Below, piece by piece: positions 7,071 to 14,087 of a stretch of DNA of 14,087 bases; positions within the stretch are counted from its first letter, which is position 1; the number at the start of each line of letters is the position of its first letter. Below the pieces are notes generated by a model that searched no databases, had not been told where the DNA came from, and worked only from the letters and a program-made list of their open reading frames with translations. The stretch spans positions 1 through 14,087 of the forward strand of contig CAWEHT010000301.1 in the NCBI GenBank assembly GCA_963808455.1. Direction: 5' to 3'. Position numbers and translations under genes: made by a program. The DNA comes from CAWEHT01 sp963808455 (GTDB lineage: Bacteria > Chloroflexota > Anaerolineae > CG2-30-64-16).

Positions 7071-8510
7071 TTGACTACAGCTTCTTTCTCCCAAATGAGA
7101 ATCTCCAACAATATCCACCAGACATCGCTTCGGATCCTGGCCGAGCTCGGCATCCGCACAGACCACTCTCGGATGCGCGAGATGCTGGCCGGCCAGGGCT
7201 GCCAGGTGAACGGCGATGTCGTCTGTGTGCCCCCGGAACTGGTGGCCGCCACTGTGCGGGCCATCCCGTCCGGCTTCACGCTCTATGGCCGCGGTGAGAA
7301 CAGGTCCGTGACGGTGGCTGCCGATGGCCCCATGCTTTGTACCAACACAGGCATCTTCCCAAACATCTACGATTTTGACAGCAACAGGGTGCGCCGCCCC
7401 ACGCTGCGTGACGTTGAGACGACCACCCGGGTGCTAGATGCGCTGTGCAACGTGGACGTCGTGTACGTGTCCCTGGTCGATGCCACAGATCTGCCTTCGC
7501 CCATGGTTACCGTATCGGACTTCGCCGCCACATTGGCCAACACTACCAAGCCGTTGATCGGCCCGGGAGTCACCTGCCGGGCCGAAGCCCAGGCCATCGT
7601 GGAAATGGCGCGCGGAATTGCACCCGGCGAGCTGACGGAATTCGCCATGTGCGCCCCCTTCATCTGCCCGATTACCCCCCTGCGGTTTCCTGACGAGATT
7701 GTAGATGCACTGATGGTCGTGGCAGAGGCCGGTCTACCCTTGGATGTGGTCAGCAACCCGGTGATGGGGCTGACGTCGCCTTACACCATTGCCGGTAGCG
7801 TAGCGCTCGGCCACGCCGAGATGCTGGCTTCAGCGGTCATGGCGCACGCAGTGCGGCCAGGTTTGCCGGTGTTGAACTCGACCACACCCAGCGTGGCGGA
7901 CATGCGCACATTGGCCTCGACCACCGGAGGGCCGGAGACCGGCTTGATGCGACGGGCAGTGATCGAGATTTCCCATCTCCTCGCGATACCGTCCTGCGCT
8001 CACGGCCACACCAGCTCGAGCCATGTGGATGTCGAGGCTGGGAATGAGAAAGCCATCAACACTCTGCTGATTGCCAGCGCCCGGCCTTCTTTGTTGGGCG
8101 GGCTCGGCGCGCTGGCCAATGTGACCTTGACGTGCTACGAAACGCTTCTATTGGACAACGAGCTCTTCGGCGCGATGCGGCGTATCCTGGCCGGCGTCGC
8201 AGTGGACGTCGATCACCTGGCCTTTGACGTTATCTCTCGCGCGGTTGCGGGGGGCGATGTGCTCGGACACCATCACACGCTACGCCACCTGCGTGGGGGT
8301 GAGGTGTGGCAACCCGAATTGGCTGTACGGCAGGGCCTCATCAATGGCGAGCCTGCCTCTAGGACGGCGCTGGAAGGGGCCCGCGCGGCCGCCAAGAAGT
8401 TGCTGGCGACACACACCGTCGAACCGCTGCCCGAGAGTGCTCAGGAAACCGTTGCCGAGGTGCTGCAAGACTATTCTAGGGCAAATGAAGCCAGAGGACT
8501 CTCCCTGTGA
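7071..8510 (+). CDS. MttB-family methyltransferase, non-pyrrolysine
   Basis: This 479-residue protein belongs to the trimethylamine methyltransferase (MttB) superfamily. Members demethylate trimethylamine, glycine betaine or related quaternary amines, passing the methyl group to a corrinoid protein. Family landmarks are an N-terminal H-Q-T-S-L-R-I-L-A-E-L-G (16-27), the central S-P-Y-T-I-A-G-S-V-A-L-G-H-A-E-M-L segment (236-252) with P-G-L-P-V, and a C-terminal G-H-H-H-T-L-R-H-L-R (399-408). The frame has no internal TAG, so this is not a pyrrolysine enzyme, and the substrate is probably not trimethylamine itself. Start TTG 7071 is preferred because GAGGAG (7054-7059) lies upstream; ATG 7095 is the alternative. 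No corrinoid protein or activase is nearby. It is followed by a small sugar-isomerase-like remnant and a DMT exporter. Confidence 0.85.
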   Translation: MTTASFSQMRISNNIHQTSLRILAELGIRTDHSRMREMLAGQGCQVNGDVVCVPPELVAATVRAIPSGFTLYGRGENRSVTVAADGPMLCTNTGIFPNIYDFDSNRVRRPTLRDVETTTRVLDALCNVDVVYVSLVDATDLPSPMVTVSDFAATLANTTKPLIGPGVTCRAEAQAIVEMARGIAPGELTEFAMCAPFICPITPLRFPDEIVDALMVVAEAGLPLDVVSNPVMGLTSPYTIAGSVALGHAEMLASAVMAHAVRPGLPVLNSTTPSVADMRTLASTTGGPETGLMRRAVIEISHLLAIPSCAHGHTSSSHVDVEAGNEKAINTLLIASARPSLLGGLGALANVTLTCYETLLLDNELFGAMRRILAGVAVDVDHLAFDVISRAVAGGDVLGHHHTLRHLRGGEVWQPELAVRQGLINGEPASRTALEGARAAAKKLLATHTVEPLPESAQETVAEVLQDYSRANEARGLSL

Positions 8511-8521
8511 GGAGACCAAAG

Positions 8522-8689
8522 ATGAATTTCGCTTGCGGGTGGCCGTACACCCTTGACTGGACGGCCGTAGTCCAGGCGTTGCGGAAGGATCGTTTCGCCG
8601 GTTATGAAGTCCTGGATGTCAGCGACTGCCCCGACCGCGAAGGCGCCTATTTTGAATCCAGGCGATACCTGGAGGAGGCCCGCGTTTGA
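8522..8689 (+). pseudogene. C-terminal remnant, sugar isomerase-like TIM barrel
   Basis: These 55 codons resemble only the last part of xylose-isomerase-like TIM-barrel proteins (sugar phosphate isomerase/epimerase): L-D-W-T-A-V-V-Q-A-L-R, then F-A-G-Y-E-V-L-D-V-S, then E-S-R-R-Y-L-E-E at the end. Full proteins are 260-300 residues, so about four fifths is absent. GGAG (8510-8513) precedes ATG 8522, so a short product could still be made. It lies 11 nt after the methyltransferase stop and overlaps the transporter start. It could instead be an intact small protein of unknown role. Confidence 0.5.
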
Positions 8690-9627
8690 GGGGGCCGGCC
8701 CGCGACGGGCAGCCAGGCCTTCCTGCAGGCAGGCTGCTCAGAGACAAAGTCTTATGGGAGAAGGTCGGCCTCATCCTAATATCAGGACTATTGTACAGCT
8801 TAGCCATCAGCTCGGTTGGCGTTGCCACGCGCTGGATCCCCGCGCTGCCGCTGACGACCCTAAGGCTGGCAACCGCCTCGCTGATCTTCGGTGTGATTCT
8901 CCTCATCCGCAGGCCGGCATTCCGCTGGCGGCCGCGGGCGGGGCTCGACCTGGCAATCATCGGAATGTGCAACATCGGGTTGCCCTTCCTGCTGTTGGCG
9001 CTGTCGCTTCGCTACATTTCGAGCTCGCTCGCGGCAATCATCTTTGACTTGAGTCCGGCGATGACACTGGTTATGGCTCACTTTCTGCTGAAGGACGAGA
9101 AGCTGGACGCTGGCAAGGTGATCGGCACGATTGCGACGATCGGCGGCGCAGTGATCCTGTTGGCCAGCAATGCCAGCGGGCTGAGCGCAGGCATGCGGTA
9201 CGGGCGGCTGGGGCAACTGATGATCATCCTGGCCGCGGCGACGGGGGCGTTCGGCATTGTTTACGCCCGCATGCGGATGCCGATGGAAGATGTGACGCTT
9301 CTGGCGGGAGGCCAGGTATTCGCGAGCCTGGCGGTCTTCATCATGCTGGCGCTGGCGACGGGCAGTTTGCCACAAGTGACGGCTTATCCGTGGCAGGCCT
9401 GGACTGGAGTGGTCGTCTCGGCGGTGACGGCCCCGGTGCTGGGATATCTGCTACTGTTCTATATGGTTACCAAGTTCAGCGCGTCGCTGGGCGGGTTCGC
9501 CGCCATCGCGACGCCCCTGTTCGCGGCGGTGACAGGCATTCTGTTCCTGGGAGAAGCCATCACCATACAAATCGCTTTAGGCACCCTGCTGCTGCTGGCC
9601 GGGTGCCTGTCGCTGAATAGCTTTTAG
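8686..9627 (+). CDS. EamA/DMT-family transporter
   Basis: This is a 313-residue membrane protein with ten predicted membrane segments in two EamA repeats. The first repeat (about 26-160) contains S-L-R-Y-I-S-S-S-L-A-A-I-I-F-D-L-S-P; the second (about 175-310) contains P-L-F-A-A-V-T-G-I-L-F-L-G-E. This P-x-x-x-x-x-x-x-x-x-L-x-E pattern at the end of each half is typical of drug/metabolite exporters (RhaT/YdcZ-like DMT superfamily), which mostly move amino acids, amines or other small metabolites across the inner membrane. TTG 8686 is taken as the start, with GGAGGAG (8671-8677) 8 nt upstream; it overlaps the previous stop and so is probably co-translated. The first 25 residues are not typical of the family, so the true start could be slightly later. 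The substrate is unknown. Confidence 0.85.
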   Translation: MRGPARDGQPGLPAGRLLRDKVLWEKVGLILISGLLYSLAISSVGVATRWIPALPLTTLRLATASLIFGVILLIRRPAFRWRPRAGLDLAIIGMCNIGLPFLLLALSLRYISSSLAAIIFDLSPAMTLVMAHFLLKDEKLDAGKVIGTIATIGGAVILLASNASGLSAGMRYGRLGQLMIILAAATGAFGIVYARMRMPMEDVTLLAGGQVFASLAVFIMLALATGSLPQVTAYPWQAWTGVVVSAVTAPVLGYLLLFYMVTKFSASLGGFAAIATPLFAAVTGILFLGEAITIQIALGTLLLLAGCLSLNSF

Positions 9628-9710
9628 CAATGGGCAAGCATCTGGCAAGAAGCAAGCGTCAGGCATGATAGCGACCGATGGCGATAATATGGCGGTGTTC
9701 GTTTTTGAAT
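9628..9710. other. Convergent intergenic space, nothing identified
   Basis: The gap lies between the transporter stop and the point where gnd homology ends. Its sequence is more AT-rich than its neighbours, with no hairpin-plus-T-run strong enough to call a terminator, although convergent units would be expected to have one. Confidence 0.4.
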
Positions 9711-10107
9711 TCGAAAATACGGCGCCAGCATCAGGTTCTGCAGATGCGGATCCGCGTCAAAGGCATCCTTGATCTGGCCCAGGAAGGCCGAGCGGATGAT
9801 GCAGCCCGCCGCGCCACATCAGCGCGATGCCACCGAGGTTGAGATGCCAGCCGTACGTCTGCGCGGCAGCCCGCATCAGCACGTAGCCCTGCGCATATGA
9901 CACGATTTTCGCGGCCTACACGGCTTGCTCCAGGTCGGCCAGGAAGGCCTCCTGCTCGCCGGAGTGACGCCCGACGGAGGTCGTGCAGTTGAAGACAGCC
10001 ACCGTGGAGCCGTGGTCCGCCATGTTCATCACGAGGTTCTGCCCCATCACTGCCAGGCCGATCAGGGCGATGTCAGCCTGTACGCCGGGCTTCGCTGTTT
10101 CGGTCCT
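9711..10107 (-). pseudogene. gnd: 6-phosphogluconate dehydrogenase, gutted remnant
   Basis: Read on the minus strand, the 5' part encodes A-D-I-A-L-I-G-L-A-V-M-G-Q-N-L-V-M-N-M and V-A-V-F-N-C-T-T-S-V, the NADP-binding start of 6-phosphogluconate dehydrogenase. It then jumps, at about 9950-9965, to sequence normally near residue 310-370: E-A-F-L-A-D-L-E-Q-A-V, K-I-V-S-Y-A-Q-G, Y-G-W-H-L-N-L-G-G-I-A-L-M-W-R. About 260 internal residues, including most of the catalytic region, are deleted. Further lesions are TAG at 9916-9918 (expected Tyr, K-I-V-S-Y following) and an extra base near 9800-9803. Homology stops at L-A-P-Y-F (9711), so the last 100 residues are also missing. The likely ancestral start near 10105-10107 reads AGG. 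It lies 25 nt after the kinase stop, the expected next gene of the operon. Confidence 0.8.
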
Positions 10108-10132
10108 GTGTTCCTGCCCTTCTGTCGGTACG

Positions 10133-11235
10133 TCAGCGCTGGATGCGCGCCGAACTGCCCCGAGCGAATGCCCGCACCTGCTCGACAGTTGCCATGGTCG
10201 TGTCGCCAGGATACGTCGTAATCAGCGCGCCATGCGCCCACCCCAGGTTTACCGCTTCCTGCTCCGGTTCCCCCGTCAGCAAGCCAAAGAACAGGCCCGC
10301 CGCAAAACCGTCGCCACCGCCGACACGATCCAGCACGTCAAGCTCACAGGTCGGTGAGACATACGTCTTGCCGTCGATCCAGGCAACCGCACCCCAGCTA
10401 TGCCGGTTTGTGGAGCTGACCTCGCGCAGGGTCGTCGCCACGACCTTCACCTTCGGGTACCTGGTCGTCACGGTGTCGATCATGCCGAAGAAGGCGCCCG
10501 GATCGAGCTTGGATTTGGCCGCAACCTCCGGGCCGGGTATCCCCAGTCCCATCTGCAGGTCCTCCTCGTTGCCAACCAGCACGTCAACTTGCTCGACGAT
10601 CCGCTGAATGACCCGCAGTGCAACCTCGGGGCCGCCCCAAAGGTTCCACAGCTTGGCACGGTAGTTCAGGTCGAACGACGTCACCGCCCCGGCGGCCCTG
10701 GCGCATTTGAAGGCCTCGATGATGAGTTCGCCCGTCGTCTCCGACAGCGCGGCAAAGATCCCGCCGCTGTGCAGCCAGCGAACCCGACCGGCGAGGATGG
10801 CGTTCCAGTCGAAATCGCCGGGCTTGAGTTGGGCCGCCGCCTCTTTTCGCGGTTGTAGAAAACCACCGGCGCACGCACGCCCTGCCCACGGTCGCTGTAC
10901 ACCGTCGCCATGTTCGGGCCGGTCACGCCGTTGTGTTGGAAACGTCTGTACAAGGGGACAACCCCCATCGCCCGTACACGCTCGGCGATCAGATCACCGA
11001 TGGGATAGTCTACCATCGCCGAAGCGACCCCCGTCCTCAAGCCGAAGCAGTCGGCCAGATTTGCCGACACGTTGAACTCGCCGCCGCTGACATGGATCTG
11101 GCATTCGGTGGCTTTGCGCCAGGGCACAATCCCAGGGTCCAGCCGGTGCACCAGCGCGCCCAGCGACAGGAGGTCCAGGCTCACCGGGGCGCCTTGCTCA
11201 GCGCGCTGCTCCCCCAGATTCAAGCCGTATTTCAT
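10133..11235 (-). pseudogene. PfkB 2-keto-3-deoxygluconate kinase, one frameshift
   Basis: This is a PfkB-family sugar kinase of the 2-dehydro-3-deoxygluconokinase type, phosphorylating KDG (or a related sugar acid) with ATP. The N-terminal portion (11235 down to about 10842) carries the G-G-E-F-N-V-S-A substrate motif at residues 51-58. The C-terminal portion carries S-F-D-L-N-Y-R-A-K-L-W, N-E-E-D-L-Q, T-T-L-R-E-V and the ATP/anion-hole motif D-R-V-G-G-G-D-G-F-A-A-G-L. One base is missing near 10842 (AAGAGG where AAGGAGG is expected), which separates the halves. The rest is well preserved, about 367 codons together, so the break is recent or a sequencing error. ATG 11235 overlaps the LarA-like stop as ATGA. 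Both halves are unmistakable; the exact substrate is inferred. Confidence 0.8.
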
Positions 11236-12488
11236 GACGTCTTCCTCACCCTGAACAGCATCTCGCCTGCGTGTGGCACGACGAGGATGCCTTCGGACTC
11301 GCGGCCCTCCCACTCGTTCACGCAAACGCTCGTGGGATCGAGGTAGCCAAGGTTGATCTTCTCACAACGCTCGCGCGGGATACCTGTCGCCAGGGTCACC
11401 CGAATGCGCGGGCTCTCGATACCCGTCGCGGCATCGTACGCCCCCAGGCCCCTGACGTGTGTGGAGTGGGCCAGCACTCCCCACGGATAGCTCTTGAACC
11501 TGTCCCACTGTTTCAGGAAATAGTCGCGGCAGTGGTAGCCGATTTCATCCAGCACCTTGCCGTGCGTGTAGCTTACTTCATCGATGTGCGGCGCGTAGAT
11601 CACCACCTCGCCCTCGTCGGAGACAGCGGGCTCGGTCTTGTACATGCCCTTGGCCGCCGTCCACAGGTCGTCATACAGGGCCGGCATGATCGACAGCACG
11701 CGCTTGACAGGGTGATCCAGCCAGGCGATGTGCACCTGCGAGGAAAGGGCCGAGGCGGCCTCCCACGCTTCCTGGGCACCGCCAAAGTAGAGGCCGTGCA
11801 AGCCCGCATAGGTCACCACCAGGCTGAAGCACGCCACCGGCCGGTCGATGAACGCAGCTCCTCGATCGATCACCGCGCGGACAGGCGTATAGCCCGAACC
11901 GATGACCGCATTGCTGGTCATCACGGCGCCCAGCCAGTGGGTGAAGTTGATAATCTCAGGGCCGGCGATGCCCGGAAAGAAGTACTTATTGCCGCCCGAG
12001 AAGCCGACCACCTCGTGGGGGAAGACTGGCCCGCAGATGATCAGCTGGTCGTAGTCGAAGATCAGCTTGTTCAACTTCACGACCACATCTTGCGAAAAGA
12101 GTCCCCCGGTGAGCTGGCTGATCTCGGCCGCCGAGATGTTGCCGATCGTGCGCAGGTTCGCCGGATCGGTCCACTCGTGATTGAAGACGCGGGAGCGGCC
12201 GGCGCGTCCGCCAACCACCGGACGGCCGACCAGCTTGCTCAGATGCTCATCAGACATCGGTTGGTGCGTGCCAAGGGCTACCAGGTAGTCCAGCGCTGCC
12301 GCACGCGGCAGCAGGCATTCCTCGAACAGGTCGAACATCATGGGCATGGGCATGGTGCGCGTGCCGTCTGGTATGATAACCAGCACGCGCTTGCCGTCAA
12401 TGGCCAGGGAAGCGCCGGCCTCACTGACGATGCCCCTGGTCTCATCTTTCGTGAGATTGCCGTCCCTTGATCCGCGCCCTATTCCCAT
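11232..12488 (-). CDS. LarA-superfamily nickel racemase/epimerase
   Basis: This 418-residue protein belongs to the lactate racemase (LarA, DUF2088) superfamily, which uses the nickel-pincer cofactor NPN to invert the 2-hydroxy carbon of hydroxy acids. Residues equivalent to those of Lactobacillus LarA are all present with the right spacing: D41 and R44 (D-G-T-R-T-M-P), H75 (L-G-T-H-Q-P-M), H158 (F-P-H-E), K168 (G-F-S-G-G-N-K, the cofactor-attachment lysine) and H184 (N-F-T-H). ATG 12488 is chosen for AGGAGGT (12495-12501). The SDR stop lies 14 nt upstream, and the gene overlaps the kinase by 4 nt. Its neighbours suggest a sugar acid substrate, perhaps hexonate 2-epimerisation. The cofactor-making genes larB, larC and larE are not in the window. 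Confidence 0.85.
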   Translation of the reverse strand: MGIGRGSRDGNLTKDETRGIVSEAGASLAIDGKRVLVIIPDGTRTMPMPMMFDLFEECLLPRAAALDYLVALGTHQPMSDEHLSKLVGRPVVGGRAGRSRVFNHEWTDPANLRTIGNISAAEISQLTGGLFSQDVVVKLNKLIFDYDQLIICGPVFPHEVVGFSGGNKYFFPGIAGPEIINFTHWLGAVMTSNAVIGSGYTPVRAVIDRGAAFIDRPVACFSLVVTYAGLHGLYFGGAQEAWEAASALSSQVHIAWLDHPVKRVLSIMPALYDDLWTAAKGMYKTEPAVSDEGEVVIYAPHIDEVSYTHGKVLDEIGYHCRDYFLKQWDRFKSYPWGVLAHSTHVRGLGAYDAATGIESPRIRVTLATGIPRERCEKINLGYLDPTSVCVNEWEGRESEGILVVPHAGEMLFRVRKTS

Positions 12489-12502
12489 ATGCCACCTCCT
12501 GC

Positions 12503-13336
12503 TCAGACCCCGCCGTACGCCGAGAATCCGCCGTCCACGGGGACGGTGATGCCCGTGACGAATGCCGACGCCGGCGAAAGCAGCCAAAGGATCGTGCCGA
12601 GAAGGTCTTCCGGCACGCCGAAGCGGCCCATTGGCGTGTGATCGATGATCGTGCGTCCACGCTGGGTCAATTCGCCGGTCTTCTCGTCGGTCAAAAGATA
12701 GCGGTTCTGCTCGCCCAGGAAGAAACCAGGTGCGATCGCGTTGACCCGGATCTTCCCCGAGTAATTCTTCGCCATGTGTACGGCCAGCCAGGCGGTGAAG
12801 TTGGTGATCCCGGCCTTGGCAGCCGAATAGGCGGGGATATTTGTCAGTGGCCGAAGCGCGTTCATGGATGAGTAATTCAGGATCACGCCTTCGCCTCGCT
12901 CGACCATCCCTGGCCCAAAGACCTGGCAGGGGAGGATCGTGCCCATCAAGTTCAGGTCGAGGACGAATTTCATGGCCTCTTCGGGCAGATCGAAGAAGCT
13001 AACGTCCTTGCTGGCGGTGGCGGCGGGCCGATTGCCGCCGGCCGTGTTCACCAGCCCGTCGATGCGGCCGAAGTGCCCGGTTACCGCGGCGGCCGCTTCC
13101 TTGAGGCTGGCACGATTCAGCACGTCGCCGGCTATCACCATGGCATTGCAGGCCCGCGGCCCGAGCCGGTCCATCAGCCCTTGTGCCGGTGCCAGGTTCC
13201 GGTCGAGGATGACGACATTCGCACCAACGCCTGCCAGCGCGCAGACAACGTCGCCACCCAACACCCCCGTTCCGCCGGTCACCACGAAGGTCTTGCCCGT
13301 GAAGTCGTACATTGCGTGCAGCTCAGCTGAGTTCAT
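12503..13336 (-). CDS. SDR oxidoreductase, D-mannonate/fructuronate type
   Basis: This 277-residue short-chain dehydrogenase probably interconverts D-fructuronate and D-mannonate with NAD(P)H in the cytoplasm. It has the cofactor loop T-G-G-T-G-V-L-G (20-27), N-T-A-G-G (97-101), the catalytic N128, S156/S157, Y170 and K174 (Y-S-A-A-K). The stretches I-R-V-N-A-I-A-P-G-F-F-L and H-T-P-M-G-R-F-G, and the end V-D-G-G-F-S-A-Y-G-G-V, closely match the SDR-type mannonate oxidoreductases (YjmF/UxuB-like) I remember, rather than general SDRs. ATG 13336, after GGAGAG, is the likely start; it overlaps the regulator's 3' end by 14 nt. No mannonate dehydratase is seen, which makes the downstream LarA homologue more notable. 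The family is certain, the substrate probable. Confidence 0.8.
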   Translation of the reverse strand: MNSAELHAMYDFTGKTFVVTGGTGVLGGDVVCALAGVGANVVILDRNLAPAQGLMDRLGPRACNAMVIAGDVLNRASLKEAAAAVTGHFGRIDGLVNTAGGNRPAATASKDVSFFDLPEEAMKFVLDLNLMGTILPCQVFGPGMVERGEGVILNYSSMNALRPLTNIPAYSAAKAGITNFTAWLAVHMAKNYSGKIRVNAIAPGFFLGEQNRYLLTDEKTGELTQRGRTIIDHTPMGRFGVPEDLLGTILWLLSPASAFVTGITVPVDGGFSAYGGV

Positions 13337-14051
13337 GATGATCACTCTCCATTTCTTCAACGCGATGCAACTCTTTCTCATCCAGCAAGTCCGCTTTGAG
13401 TCGCGCCTCGGCCCGGTCAGGATCGCCCGCTGCGATGGCATCGATCACGCCTTTGTGGTTGGCAGCGTTGCGCAATAGCTCTTCGGGTGAATGCCGTTCC
13501 GCGGCGAACATCAGGCGCACCCAGGTGCTCATCTTTGTCCAGGTCTCGATGATCACGCCATGGCCGGAAAGACCCACGATAGCCTGATGAAGGCGAAAGT
13601 CCCAGTGCAGGTAGCCGGCGAGGTCGTTGGCGAGGGCTGCGGCTTCCTGTTGCTCCCAGATGCCAGTCAGTTCAGCCATCTTTTCCGGTGTCAGCCGCTG
13701 CGCCAGGGTGCGGGCAGCGAGGCCCTCGATCACGGCGCGGGCCGTCATCACTTCCCAGGCCTTGTCAGCCGAAAGATGGCGCACGCGAGAAGTGCGGTTG
13801 GGAAGTTTCTCCAATAGCCCTTCGCCGATGAGAATTCGCACCGCCTCGCGCAGAGTGCCGCGCGCGACGGCCAACCGTTCCGCCAGCTGCGATTCGTTGA
13901 TCTCATCGCCTGGCTTGAGCGCGCCGGTGAGGACTGCCTGGCGGAAGCGTTCAGCGATTTCGTCAACCAGCGAGCCGGCGGTCACCGGCGCAGTCAAGGG
14001 GTCTGCCGCTTGCCCGCCCTCTCGAAGAACCGCATCTTTGGCAAACTCCAT
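13323..14051 (-). CDS. GntR-family regulator, FCD subfamily
   Basis: This is a transcriptional regulator with an N-terminal winged helix (about residues 26-92 counted from ATG 14051) holding N-E-S-Q-L-A-E-R-L-A-V-A-R-G-T-L-R-E-A-V and L-I-G-E-G-L-L-E. A helical FCD ligand-binding domain follows, including D-F-R-L-H and N-H-K-G-V-I-D-A-I, which supply the Asp and two His of the usual metal site. The fourth His, expected in the last helix, is not obvious. FCD regulators typically bind sugar acids or other carboxylates and repress an adjacent catabolic operon, which fits this position as first gene. ATG 14051 with GGGAG just upstream is chosen; GTG 14069 is an alternative. The promoter and operator lie beyond the window edge. 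It overlaps the SDR start by 14 nt. Confidence 0.85.
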   Translation of the reverse strand: MEFAKDAVLREGGQAADPLTAPVTAGSLVDEIAERFRQAVLTGALKPGDEINESQLAERLAVARGTLREAVRILIGEGLLEKLPNRTSRVRHLSADKAWEVMTARAVIEGLAARTLAQRLTPEKMAELTGIWEQQEAAALANDLAGYLHWDFRLHQAIVGLSGHGVIIETWTKMSTWVRLMFAAERHSPEELLRNAANHKGVIDAIAAGDPDRAEARLKADLLDEKELHRVEEMESDHHELS

Positions 14052-14087
14052 GTCATCTCCCGTGCTCACCCCCGCTTCCGGCCGCTG

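Noticed and set aside
2862..9918. Three in-frame TAG codons (2862, 5294, 9916) near an MttB-family gene, suggesting amber recoding or pyrrolysine use
   Set aside because: Three intact genes in the window end at TAG (1919, 4515, 9625), each host gene with an internal TAG also has frameshifts or deletions, and the MttB homologue itself has no amber codon.
9925..10357. Plus-strand open frames between transporter and kinase
   Set aside because: The minus strand here reads clearly as gnd and kinase sequence, so these are shadows.
11271..12470. A 399-codon plus-strand frame
   Set aside because: It is the antisense shadow of the LarA-like gene, whose catalytic residues are all visible on the other strand.
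1..14087. CRISPR arrays, tRNA or rRNA genes
   Set aside because: No regularly spaced direct repeats, cloverleaf sequences or rRNA-like stretches were seen.

Overview
The window is GC-rich, uses many GTG/TTG starts with clear Shine-Dalgarno (SD) sequences, and packs genes into ATGA-overlapping chains. The gene types (MmpS-like lipoprotein, MttB-family methyltransferase, nickel-racemase-like sugar-acid operon, IS701 transposon) would suit a Chloroflexota-like bacterium. That assignment is from remembered family resemblance, not a search. The region is accessory in character: about half the genes are intact, the rest are in visible decay.

Layout. 1-627: no supported gene, one intergenic-repeat-like element at 47-104. 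628-3013 (+): a cell-envelope cluster of a YccF-type membrane protein, two membrane-anchored zinc-ribbon proteins, then two damaged lipoprotein genes, the last three chained by ATGA overlaps. 3278-4517 (+): an 11-nt-overlapping pair, a 252-aa unknown protein and a PIN-domain nuclease with all four acidic residues, possibly a non-canonical toxin-antitoxin module. 4761-6897 (+): a large-serine-recombinase pseudogene split by a 1447-bp IS701-family element (5398-6844) that has imperfect inverted ends, a CTAA target duplication and its own broken transposase. 7071-9627 (+): a non-pyrrolysine MttB-family methyltransferase, a 55-codon remnant resembling the C-terminus of a TIM-barrel sugar isomerase, and an EamA/DMT transporter. 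9711-14051 (-): a convergent sugar-acid operon read from right to left: GntR/FCD regulator, mannonate-oxidoreductase-type SDR, LarA-superfamily nickel racemase/epimerase with all key residues, a PfkB-type 2-keto-3-deoxygluconate kinase broken by one missing base, and a 6-phosphogluconate dehydrogenase remnant with most of its middle deleted.

How the genes fit together. The minus-strand operon suggests handling of hexuronate-derived sugar acids. The SDR would interconvert fructuronate and mannonate. The LarA homologue could epimerise a hexonate at C2 (mannonate/gluconate). Kinase and 6-phosphogluconate dehydrogenase would pass products to central metabolism, but both are now broken, so the pathway is either relic or completed elsewhere. 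The plus-strand methyltransferase and exporter may handle a methylated amine, but no corrinoid protein lies in the window. Many lesions are single-base or dinucleotide indels, so some may be sequencing errors; the large gnd deletion and the IS insertion are not.
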